A DNA stretch of 9,257 bases from Patescibacteria group bacterium. GTDB lineage: Bacteria > Patescibacteriota > UBA1384 > XYA2-FULL-43-10 > 1-14-0-10-43-13. Below the pieces are notes generated by a model, which searched no databases, was not told the DNA's origin, and was given only the letters and a program-made list of their open reading frames with translations. The stretch spans positions 1 to 9,257 of the forward strand of contig JAKJEK010000024.1 in the NCBI GenBank assembly GCA_022705465.1, in the 5' to 3' direction. How positions within the stretch are numbered: the stretch's first letter is position 1; the number at the start of each line of letters is the position of its first letter. A program made the position numbers and the translations under genes. Positions 1 through 5,865 of this stretch are shown here, in pieces.

Positions 1-116
1 ATTGCTACCACCACGACGATAGTATTAACAATTACTTCTCTTCTTGTCGGCCACTTAACCTTCTTAAGCTCCGTCAATGATTCTTTGACGTAATTAACAA
101 GGAAATTATTTTTCAT
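1..116 (-). CDS. secE: SecE, preprotein translocase subunit (N-terminal part, cut by window edge)
   Basis: SecE is the small membrane subunit of the SecYEG protein-export channel. Only the first 38 codons are in the window, and the gene continues past the left edge. The protein begins MKNNFLVNYVKESL and contains the family signature ELKKVKWPTRREV at about residues 17-29: an amphipathic helix followed by the Lys-Trp-Pro motif. A hydrophobic stretch rich in Val and Ile then begins the single conserved transmembrane helix. The ATG lies 10 bases after the rplU stop codon, with no clear Shine-Dalgarno sequence in the gap, so translation may depend on the upstream rplU ribosomes. It is probably co-transcribed with rplU. 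In many bacteria secE sits before nusG and rplK; whether that holds here lies outside the window. The signature is distinctive, so the identity is nearly certain despite truncation. Confidence 0.93.
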   Translation of the reverse strand, partial: MKNNFLVNYVKESLTELKKVKWPTRREVIVNTIVVVVA

Positions 117-126
117 GATTGAGAGT

Positions 127-444
127 TTACTTATCATTCTTATTAATTTCCAGAACTTTAATCTTGGTAAAATGCTGCCGATGACCAGTTTCGCGCTTAT
201 ATCTCTTCTTGGCATGAAACTTAAACACTCGAACCTTCTCACCCAACTCTTCACCGATAACCTCGGATTTAACAGACGCGCCAGCAATCGTCGGTTGACC
301 GACGATTATCCCTTTTTCGTCTGAAATAAGTAGAACATCGTTAAATTCGACGTTCTTTTTACCCTCGTCAAGCAAATCTACGAGTGCTTCCTGACCAGGG
401 GTTAGTTTATATTGATTCCCATTGTATGATACTACTGCAAACAT
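127..444 (-). CDS. rplU: Ribosomal protein bL21
   Basis: bL21 is a 23S rRNA-binding protein of the large ribosomal subunit. The product is 105 residues, the usual length. It begins MFAVVSYNGNQYKLTPGQ, matching the family start (FAVI-x-GGKQY-x-V-x-G), and has the basic segment FKFHAKKRYKRETGHRQ at about residues 74-90, equivalent to the family's KKRK-YRRK-GHRQ rRNA-binding loop, followed by TKIKVLEI. The start is supported by a Shine-Dalgarno AGGAG (minus strand, positions 449-453), 4 bases upstream of the ATG. A promoter lies just upstream, so the gene can be transcribed independently of rodA. rpmA (bL27), its usual partner, does not follow; secE does, after 10 bases. Confidence 0.95.
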   Translation of the reverse strand: MFAVVSYNGNQYKLTPGQEALVDLLDEGKKNVEFNDVLLISDEKGIIVGQPTIAGASVKSEVIGEELGEKVRVFKFHAKKRYKRETGHRQHFTKIKVLEINKNDK

Positions 445-486
445 TTTACTCCTAAACTAAAAAAGACCGGGGGCCTAACTACTGTT

Positions 487-514
487 AGTCTATCACATGA
501 AGCGAATTTGTCAA
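487..514 (-). promoter_or_regulatory. Promoter of rplU-secE
   Basis: On the minus strand there is a perfect -35 TTGACA (509-514), a 16-base spacer and a -10 TAGACT (487-492). TGA immediately precedes the -10, giving an extended -10 (TGn) element. The start point would be near position 480, leaving a leader of about 35 bases before the rplU ATG. The promoter lies in the 79-base gap after rodA. This is a sigma-70-type consensus read by eye. Confidence 0.7.
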
Positions 515-523
515 TAGATGCGC

Positions 524-1639
524 TCAGAATGAAATCTTCTTATGCCTGATAAATACACTTTGTGTCACACCCGTCAAGAACAGTGCTACCACCATTGCCG
601 TACCACCATAACTAAGCAATGGTAGTGGAATACCCGTCACGGGCGCCACACCCAAATTCATACCAACATTAACCACAACCTGAAACAAGAACATCGATGC
701 TACGCCCATCACCACCATCATACCAAAATTATCCTGAGCAACATGAGCGATACCGATAATCTTCAGTATTAAATACAAGTAAAGCAATAAAAATAATGCC
801 GAACCGACAAATCCAAATGATTCGGCGATTCCGGCAAAAATAAAATCTGTATGTGGTTCAGGCAAAAACTGCAGCTGGCTCTGTGTCCCGTGGCCCAACC
901 CCTTACCCAGTAACCCTCCCGATCCAACAGAAATCTGCGCCTGCCTAACATTATAGCTCCGGCCATACGGGTCATAGTCCGATGAAACGAACGTCAATAT
1001 TCTTGCTCGCTGGTAATCTTTTAGTAAGTGAGTGAATGGCCCCACCTTATATGCAGCCAAGACCAAGGACGCTGATGCCAATAGTATTATCCCCGATATT
1101 ACCAGGTTTTGCGTCCTGGTCGGCTTAGCCACAAATAACAATGAAAAATAGATAAACAATATCACCAAGGCTGTACCTAAATCAGGCTGCGTCAGTACTA
1201 AAGTTAATATTGGCGCCATTATAACGAAAGACAAGATAACGTCCTTCCATTGCATTTTCCCAATCCGGTTCGAAAAAAATGATGCTAACGAAAAAATTGT
1301 GGCAATCTTTGCCAACTCTGACGGTTGTAAATTAAAAAATCCTAAATCCAACCAACTTTTCGCCCCGCCAGCCGTTTTACCAAAAAAATCGACAACCACC
1401 AACAATACAACCGTAATTAAATAAAATATCCAGTTTGTACCACGAAACAACCGATAATCCATGAATCCCGATGCCACCATTGCTGCAATACCAATCAAAG
1501 AAGCCGTCACCTGCTTAAACACTAGTGTTGAATCTGATGTGTTAAATACCAAACTGTAAATAACCGCAATACTAGTTACCGCAAAAATCAGCGGAATAAT
1601 AAACAACACGATGTCAAACGTTGTAATTTTTTTTGGCAT
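524..1639 (-). CDS. rodA: RodA, SEDS-family peptidoglycan glycosyltransferase
   Basis: This polytopic membrane protein polymerises lipid II into glycan strands for cell elongation, normally with a class B PBP. The 371-residue length is typical. SEDS signatures in order are QPSELAKI (about 105-112), QPDLGTALVILF (151-162), FLPEPHTDFIFAGIAE (258-273) and PVTGIPLPLLSYGGTAM near the C-terminus. The Asp of HTDFIF (about D265) corresponds to the catalytic Asp of the family. The FLPE-x-HTDFIF form, together with GIPLPLLSYGG, favours RodA over FtsW or SpoVE. The glycine-rich GSGGLLGKGLG loop before it is also conserved. The ATG follows the ileS TAA directly with no intervening base, so translation is probably coupled and the gene belongs to the T-box-controlled ileS operon. 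No terminator is visible after it. Confidence 0.9.
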   Translation of the reverse strand: MPKKITTFDIVLFIIPLIFAVTSIAVIYSLVFNTSDSTLVFKQVTASLIGIAAMVASGFMDYRLFRGTNWIFYLITVVLLVVVDFFGKTAGGAKSWLDLGFFNLQPSELAKIATIFSLASFFSNRIGKMQWKDVILSFVIMAPILTLVLTQPDLGTALVILFIYFSLLFVAKPTRTQNLVISGIILLASASLVLAAYKVGPFTHLLKDYQRARILTFVSSDYDPYGRSYNVRQAQISVGSGGLLGKGLGHGTQSQLQFLPEPHTDFIFAGIAESFGFVGSALFLLLYLYLILKIIGIAHVAQDNFGMMVVMGVASMFLFQVVVNVGMNLGVAPVTGIPLPLLSYGGTAMVVALFLTGVTQSVFIRHKKISF

Positions 1640-4537
1640 TTATACTCTACTGATACCTACCCAAATCGTTTCACCATCCAACACAAACTCTTCGCTAGCT
1701 TCCGTTTCTTTGAATTTTGCAACGACCTTTGTCGCCAGTACTTCTTTTGATACTAGCTGTTCCATTTGATCCATCGCTTGAAGCAAATCGGCTGAATCAG
1801 ACTGATAATATAGTATTATCCTGTCACCCACCTCAAATTCTGCCTTTTTGCGCAGTGACTGAATGTTGCGTATCAACTCTCTTGCAATACCCTCTGCCCT
1901 CAATTCAGGTGTAACTCGAGTATCAAGTGCCACAGCAACCTCTCCTCGCTCTGACATGCCCCACCGCAATGCTTTAACATTCACTTCTTCAGCAATAATG
2001 CTTTCCAACTCTTCTTCCAACTTTTGGCCGCTATATTCAAGTAGCGCCAAGGGCTGTCGAACCTTTATTCCGTGCTCGGCACGAGCTGCCAATCCCAGTT
2101 CCACAACTCTTCGGGCCTGGTTCATTGCTTCATTAAGCTTCGTATTAATCAACTTCCCGTCCGCCATCGGATAATCTTGCAAATGAACGGACTCTTCTTC
2201 CGTCAAATTCTTAAACATTTCTTCAGCAAGAAACGGCGTAAATGGCGCCATCAGCTTCGATAGCGTTACCAGCACGGTATACAAAGTCTGATATGCCTGG
2301 TTTTTATCGGTATCGCTCTCGCTCTTCCAAAAACGTTTTCTTGAGCGCCGAATATACCAATTTGAAAGATTATCAATAAACGGTGGCAGCAAGCGAGCCG
2401 TCCTAGTCAGGTCATACTGCTCCATACCATTATTTATCTTCCTGATCAGCATGTGCAACTCTGACAAAATCCACCTGTCGAGAAAATTGGTTGACAACTC
2501 GACATTATCGCTCGGTTTCCATTCATCGATGTTAGCGTACAAGACAAAGAATGAATAGGAATTCCACAACATTCTAAACATCCCGCGATGGATTTCTGCC
2601 ATATCCGATTCTTTAAAGTTCAAATTCTCTGCTGACATAACTGGCGAACTCAACAGATAGTACCGCATCACGTCCGCACCGTATTTTTCAAACATTGCCA
2701 TGGGATCCGGATAATTTTGCAATCGTTTCGACATCTTCTTGCCGTCCTGGGCAAGCACGATTCCGTTTACAATTACATTTCGAAACGCCGGCGATTTTTT
2801 AATCGCTGTCGCTATCACATGCAAATAATAAAACCACGCCCTGGTTTGATCCACGCCTTCGGCAATAAACTGCGCCGGAAAACCTGACTCGAACTTCTCC
2901 TTATTTTCAAAGGGATAATGCATTTGAGCGTACGGCATTGACCCACTATCAAACCAGGTATCTAGCACATCCGGAATGCGTTTCATTCTGCCGTCGCATT
3001 TTTGGCAGGCAAACGTCACTTGATCCACCACATCTTTATGTAGATCAGCCACCTCTTGACCGCTAACCTTTTCCAAATCAGCCACCGATCCAATTACCGC
3101 AATTTCGTTGCACTTATCGCATCGCCAAATTGGAATCACTGAAGCCCAAAACCGCTGCCGACTAATCGACCAATCTCTAGCTCCTTCCAACCACTTGCCA
3201 AAACGACCTTCTTTGATGTGTTTTGGCGACCAGTTGATCTCGTCAGCCAACCTTAATGCTTCCTCTTTGATTTTCGTCACCGACACAAACCACGATGAAG
3301 TTGCATAGTTTAACAATGGCGTATCACAGCGCCAACAATGGGGATAAGAGTGTTCGTACTTTTCCTTTGAGTACAGTAATCCCTTATGCGCTAAATATTT
3401 AATAATCTCAACATCGGTTTTGTGGAAATCCTCCGGATCCTTAACGCGCATTCCGGCAAATTCCTCTGCTTCTGGTTTTATCACACCATCCATTCCAATA
3501 TGCTGAATAAACGGCAAATTAAGCTCACGCCCCAAATTCATATCATCTTCACCAAAAGCAGGCGCAATATGAACCACACCCGTACCCTCCTCCGTCGTCA
3601 CAAAATCCCCGGTAACGATTTGCCAACCACTCTCCCGATTAGGCAAATCTTCCATCTTGGCATAGTAATCAAACAGAGGCTTGTACCGTTTGCCGACCAA
3701 ATCGGCACCTTTAAATTTGCCGGTATATTCAAAATCCTCGCGAATTGTCTTGGCCAGTTCCTCCGCCAAAATGTATTGATCTCCGGAATCGAACCGGATC
3801 CGCACATAATCAATATCCTGACCCACCGCCAGTGCCACATTGCCAATCAATGTCCAGGGCGTTGTTGTCCAAGCTAGCACATACGTTCCCGGTTCATCCA
3901 CCAACTCAAATTTTGCTACAACCGATATATCCTTTACCGTTTTATAACCTTCACTAACCTCAGATTGCGACAGGGTTGTTTCGCAACGAGGACAAATGTG
4001 CATTGACCGGTAGCCTTCATAGATCAAACCCCGATCCCACAACTCCTTAAATGTCCACCACACTGATTCCATATATGGCAAATCCATGGTTCGATATGGA
4101 TCCTTCATGTCTGCCCATCGGCCCAATCGGCGAATTACTTTCTCCCATTCAGCCACATAGCCAAGAACTCTTGAACGGCATGCCTCGTTAAATTTATCCA
4201 CGCCTAATTCTTCAATCTCTTTTTTATGCGTTATGCCCAACTCCTTTTCGGCAATATTCTCAATTGGCAAACCGTGGCAATCCCAACCCCACTTTCGCTC
4301 CACCTTAAACCCGCGCATCGTCCAATATCGAGGAACCGCATCTTTCATCGTGCTAGCCACAATATGCCCGTAATGCGGTGTGCCAGTTGCAAAAGGTGGT
4401 CCGTCAAAAAAGCTATACAAGGGCGCATCATCGCGAGCACCAAGCGTCTTTTGGAAAATATCTTCCTTGTCCCAATACTCAAGCACCCGCTCTTCCAATT
4501 CAGGCAAATTCATCCGTGAGTCAACTTTTCTAAACAT
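1640..4537 (-). CDS. ileS: Isoleucyl-tRNA synthetase (IleRS, HYGH/KMSKR type)
   Basis: This class I synthetase charges tRNA-Ile in the cytoplasm. It has 965 residues. The Rossmann-fold HIGH motif is HYGH at 55-58, inside DGPPFATGTPHYGH, and the second signature is KMSKR at 601-605. Between them lies the CP1 editing domain, with WTTTPWTL (about 223-230) and GTGVVHIAPAFGEDD (318-332), whose Asp residues act in hydrolysing Val-tRNA-Ile. Four CxxC pairs (182/185, 401/404, 473/476, 511/514) look like zinc ligands. The anticodon-binding helical domain follows from about residue 690. The sequence resembles the eukaryote/chlamydia-like IleRS group (type 2), known for reduced mupirocin sensitivity. 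The start is supported by AAGGAG 4 bases upstream of the ATG. The gene is preceded by a T-box leader and followed without a gap by rodA. Confidence 0.96.
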   Translation of the reverse strand: MFRKVDSRMNLPELEERVLEYWDKEDIFQKTLGARDDAPLYSFFDGPPFATGTPHYGHIVASTMKDAVPRYWTMRGFKVERKWGWDCHGLPIENIAEKELGITHKKEIEELGVDKFNEACRSRVLGYVAEWEKVIRRLGRWADMKDPYRTMDLPYMESVWWTFKELWDRGLIYEGYRSMHICPRCETTLSQSEVSEGYKTVKDISVVAKFELVDEPGTYVLAWTTTPWTLIGNVALAVGQDIDYVRIRFDSGDQYILAEELAKTIREDFEYTGKFKGADLVGKRYKPLFDYYAKMEDLPNRESGWQIVTGDFVTTEEGTGVVHIAPAFGEDDMNLGRELNLPFIQHIGMDGVIKPEAEEFAGMRVKDPEDFHKTDVEIIKYLAHKGLLYSKEKYEHSYPHCWRCDTPLLNYATSSWFVSVTKIKEEALRLADEINWSPKHIKEGRFGKWLEGARDWSISRQRFWASVIPIWRCDKCNEIAVIGSVADLEKVSGQEVADLHKDVVDQVTFACQKCDGRMKRIPDVLDTWFDSGSMPYAQMHYPFENKEKFESGFPAQFIAEGVDQTRAWFYYLHVIATAIKKSPAFRNVIVNGIVLAQDGKKMSKRLQNYPDPMAMFEKYGADVMRYYLLSSPVMSAENLNFKESDMAEIHRGMFRMLWNSYSFFVLYANIDEWKPSDNVELSTNFLDRWILSELHMLIRKINNGMEQYDLTRTARLLPPFIDNLSNWYIRRSRKRFWKSESDTDKNQAYQTLYTVLVTLSKLMAPFTPFLAEEMFKNLTEEESVHLQDYPMADGKLINTKLNEAMNQARRVVELGLAARAEHGIKVRQPLALLEYSGQKLEEELESIIAEEVNVKALRWGMSERGEVAVALDTRVTPELRAEGIARELIRNIQSLRKKAEFEVGDRIILYYQSDSADLLQAMDQMEQLVSKEVLATKVVAKFKETEASEEFVLDGETIWVGISRV

Positions 4538-4562
4538 TTGGCTCCTTTTACATCATATAACT

Positions 4563-4642
4563 AAAAAACTGGCTACCAACGGCCGGGGCTGCTTGTTGCC
4601 AATTTATTTGCTGCAACTGTCTGCAATCTCCCGAGGTACCAG
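4563..4642 (-). terminator. T-box intrinsic terminator (alternative to antiterminator)
   Basis: On the minus strand CTGGTACC (4635-4642) pairs with GGTA (4574-4577) and CCAG (4569-4572), with a single bulged G at 4573, followed at once by TTTTTT (4563-4568). Because the 5' arm is the T-box itself, this hairpin and the antiterminator exclude each other. It ends 25 bases before the ileS ATG. An inner stem (GTTGC/GCAAC, roughly 4583-4612) may stack within the long loop. Confidence 0.75.
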
Positions 4643-4787
4643 CCAAAGGAAATACTCGATTTCTAACACTTACGGGTGTTTGCCGGGAAATTCTACTCTC
4701 CTGCCAACCAGGATTTCTTTTTCCAACGCGGTCGCGGCGGCGACTCTCGCTTGCTGATAACAAGCTCAAACGTTTTTAAATACTTGT
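4563..4787 (-). promoter_or_regulatory. T-box riboswitch leader of ileS (tRNA-Ile sensing)
   Basis: A T-box RNA binds the cognate tRNA and continues transcription only when the tRNA is uncharged. On the minus strand the core box TGGTACC lies at 4635-4641; its UGG would pair with the tRNA CCA end. It is flanked by arms that form an antiterminator: GGC (4642-4644) with GCC (4581-4583), and CGGG (4630-4633) with CCCG (4584-4587), leaving the box as a bulge. A competing hairpin that absorbs the box ends in U6. Further hairpins are AACAC/GTGTT (4676-4680 with 4665-4669) and TCCTG/CAGGA around 4700-4713; the region near 4760 contains GCTTG/CAAGC. The ATC in a GAA-ATC context at 4712-4714 (similar to the usual specifier setting) or at 4658-4660 could be the Ile specifier. 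I could not fold a full canonical Stem I by eye, so the specifier is unassigned. Position directly before ileS supports the call. Confidence 0.83.
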
Positions 4788-4792
4788 GCTAC

Positions 4793-4839
4793 TATAATAC
4801 AATAATTCCGCACCTATTGCAACCATAATTTAATATAAT
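4793..4839 (+). promoter_or_regulatory. Candidate promoter region of the lone plus-strand gene
   Basis: Two perfect TATAAT hexamers occur on the plus strand, at 4793-4798 and 4834-4839. Neither has a recognisable -35 at 16-18 bases, so which one is used, if either, cannot be decided. Use of the second would give a 5' untranslated region of about 100 bases, in which I see no clear structured element. The gene needs a promoter here because everything upstream runs the other way. Confidence 0.35.
4794..4822 (-). promoter_or_regulatory. Promoter of ileS-rodA
   Basis: On the minus strand there is a -35 TTGCAA (4817-4822), a 17-base spacer and a -10 TATTAT (4794-4799). The start point would be near 4787-4789, giving a leader of about 250 nt, which fits a T-box. 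The -10 overlaps a plus-strand TATAAT, so the divergent transcription units may share this AT-rich region. Confidence 0.65.
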
Positions 4840-4925
4840 ACATGCAATTATTAAAAGGTTCCAAAGAAACATTTCGCAATTTAATTTACTTATTACACTT
4901 TCCGCGATATTTTGTCTTAAATCAT

Positions 4926-4936
4926 GGAGAGGAGAG
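4926..4936 (+). promoter_or_regulatory. Strong ribosome binding site deciding the start of the small plus-strand gene
   Basis: The purine run GGAGAGGAGAG ends 7 bases before the ATG at 4944, and its AGGAG core is 9 bases from it. This favours 4944 over the in-frame ATG at 4842, which lacks such a site and would lie only 2 bases after a TATAAT. Confidence 0.75.
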
Positions 4937-4943
4937 AAACGAC

Positions 4944-5150
4944 ATGGCTAAATGGCCAATCCAACCCGATGGCCATCTTGATGGCAGAGCCATCGCAATG
5001 GTTATCGATGGCGGTCAGAACATGACTCGGGAAGAGCGCGCAACAGTCCTGTCGCATATCCGCAAATGCGAAACAGGAGTGTGCGCTCATTCGCTGGAGA
5101 TGGCATGCGCGGCTTCATCTGATACCGCCAGTGTAGCGGCAGCCGCCTAA
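4944..5150 (+). CDS. Small protein of unknown function with a Cys/His cluster
   Basis: I do not recognise this 68-residue protein. It begins MAKWPIQPDGHLDGRAIA, has a predicted helical middle (MTREERATVLSHIRKC) and a cluster H38-x3-C42-x4-C47-x-H49-x5-C55, then an Ala/Ser-rich tail ending AAAA. The H-x3-C-x4-C pattern is close to, but not the same as, the H-x3-C-x2-C zinc site of ZAS anti-sigma domains, so metal binding is only a guess. No signal peptide or membrane helix is visible. It is the only plus-strand gene in the window, alone between divergent ileS and convergent DUF167, with its own strong ribosome binding site and intrinsic terminator; that context argues it is expressed. Its base composition differs: 97 of 170 bases at 4981-5150 are G or C, against 23 of 60 at 5221-5280. 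This could reflect foreign origin or high expression. An in-frame upstream ATG at 4842 would add 34 residues but is poorly supported. Confidence 0.72.
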   Translation: MAKWPIQPDGHLDGRAIAMVIDGGQNMTREERATVLSHIRKCETGVCAHSLEMACAASSDTASVAAAA

Positions 5151-5155
5151 CAATC

Positions 5156-5186
5156 CGGCAGGGTAGAATTGCCCTGCCGTTTTTTT
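5156..5186 (+). terminator. Rho-independent terminator of the small plus-strand gene
   Basis: A perfect 8-base stem, CGGCAGGG (5156-5163) with CCCTGCCG (5172-5179), has an 8-base loop and is followed by seven T residues (5180-5186). It starts 5 bases after the stop codon. The T-run overlaps the stop codon of the convergent DUF167 gene. Read on the minus strand the hairpin lacks a following T-run, so it should act mainly on plus-strand transcription. Confidence 0.93.
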
Positions 5187-5412
5187 AAATGTCTAGTTCA
5201 ACAACCTTACTCTTAGAGGTCTGTCCTAAAACAATACTTATCGAGCTCTTGGGCATATTATAGTAATCAGACAATACCGCAATCAACGCTTTGTTCGCTT
5301 CGCCATCAGTTGCTTTCGCTCGAACCCAGACCTTTAGTTCATTTGTCGTAATCTCTTCAATCTTTTCAACCTTTGCACCCGGTACCACTCTCACGCTTAT
5401 CCGTCTAGCCAT
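5185..5412 (-). CDS. DUF167 / YggU family protein
   Basis: This 75-residue protein belongs to the small, widely conserved DUF167 (UPF0235, YggU) family, whose biochemical role is not established. Family marks are the N-terminal strand RISVRVVPGAK (about 4-14), the KVWVRAKATDGEANKALIAVL segment (about 27-47; the family has V-x-A-P-x-DGKAN-x-x-L), and the closing G-x-x-SKSKVVEL. The family's usual Pro before the DG-x-AN motif is replaced by Thr. The ATG is supported by GGGGAG 9 bases upstream, inside the end of the RNase H gene, whose stop codon lies 3 bases before the start. It is the last gene of the trpS block, and its stop codon overlaps the T-run of the opposing terminator. Confidence 0.88.
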   Translation of the reverse strand: MARRISVRVVPGAKVEKIEEITTNELKVWVRAKATDGEANKALIAVLSDYYNMPKSSISIVLGQTSKSKVVELDI

Positions 5413-5415
5413 AGT

Positions 5416-5865
5416 CTAACGCTCCCCATTCAAAGCAGCCTTCGCTTCATCCAGTGCCTCGTTAACCAATTTGTCTGCCAGCTTATTCTCCTCCCTTGGC
5501 ACATGGATAAATGTCACCCGAATGCCACACTCATCAATCAGTCGCCTAATCTCCATCAAAATCAATCTCAAATGTTCCTGTTTGATTTTATAGTTCCCAT
5601 TGAGCTGTTCAACCAACAATTTGCTATCAAGCCTGCATATCACCTCTCCGCTATCTTTGTTTGCCTTTAGCCACTTACTCTTTAACAATATTTTACATGC
5701 CTGGGATAGCGCCTGATACTCAGCTTCGTTGTTCGTTGCTTTACCAATATATTCTTTGTGGGTATAAAGCACACCGCCCAGCTCATCAGAAAATACAACC
5801 CCTGTCGCTGCCGGACCGGGATTACCTCTAGAGCCGCCATCAGTATTAATGCAAATTACTTTCAT
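5416..5865 (-). CDS. RNase HI-like ribonuclease
   Basis: RNase HI enzymes cut the RNA strand of RNA-DNA hybrids. From the ATG at 5865 the protein has 149 residues and starts MKVICINTDGGSRGNPGPA, as in the family. The four acidic catalytic positions can be placed as D9 (TDGG), E49 (NNEAEYQAL), D80 (RLDSKLL) and D131 (ENKLADKLVNEA). It lacks the basic protrusion of E. coli RNase HI, so it resembles the shorter, archaeal/YpdQ-like group often annotated as RNase H or reverse-transcriptase-like. The reading frame is open upstream to an ATG at 6030 with a strong Shine-Dalgarno, which would give 204 residues with a hydrophobic N-terminus. I prefer 5865 because homologues start at this motif and the upstream part looks like a separate membrane ORF in a shifted frame. 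GGAAAG about 9 bases upstream offers a modest binding site. The gene is followed after 3 bases by DUF167. Confidence 0.85.
   Translation of the reverse strand: MKVICINTDGGSRGNPGPAATGVVFSDELGGVLYTHKEYIGKATNNEAEYQALSQACKILLKSKWLKANKDSGEVICRLDSKLLVEQLNGNYKIKQEHLRLILMEIRRLIDECGIRVTFIHVPREENKLADKLVNEALDEAKAALNGER

Noticed and set aside
115..324. Plus-strand ORF of 69 residues over rplU
   Set aside because: It is the antisense of the well-recognised bL21 gene and has no coding features of its own.
459..476. Short GGCC-CCC-GGTC hairpin followed by T6 in the rplU leader, resembling an attenuator or a rodA terminator
   Set aside because: The stem is only 4-5 pairs including a wobble, and it would sit at the extreme 5' end of the rplU transcript; too weak to call a terminator.
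3422..3877. 151-residue plus-strand ORF and other open frames within ileS
   Set aside because: They are antisense or out-of-frame shadows of a strongly conserved synthetase gene, with no ribosome binding site or homology evident.
4548..4769. 73-residue minus-strand ORF upstream of ileS
   Set aside because: It lies entirely over the T-box leader. Its sequence is low in coherent features, and the RNA structure explains the DNA better.
4842..4943. N-terminal extension of the small plus-strand gene from the ATG at 4842
   Set aside because: That ATG has no ribosome binding site and lies within or next to a likely -10 element, while 4944 has an excellent one.
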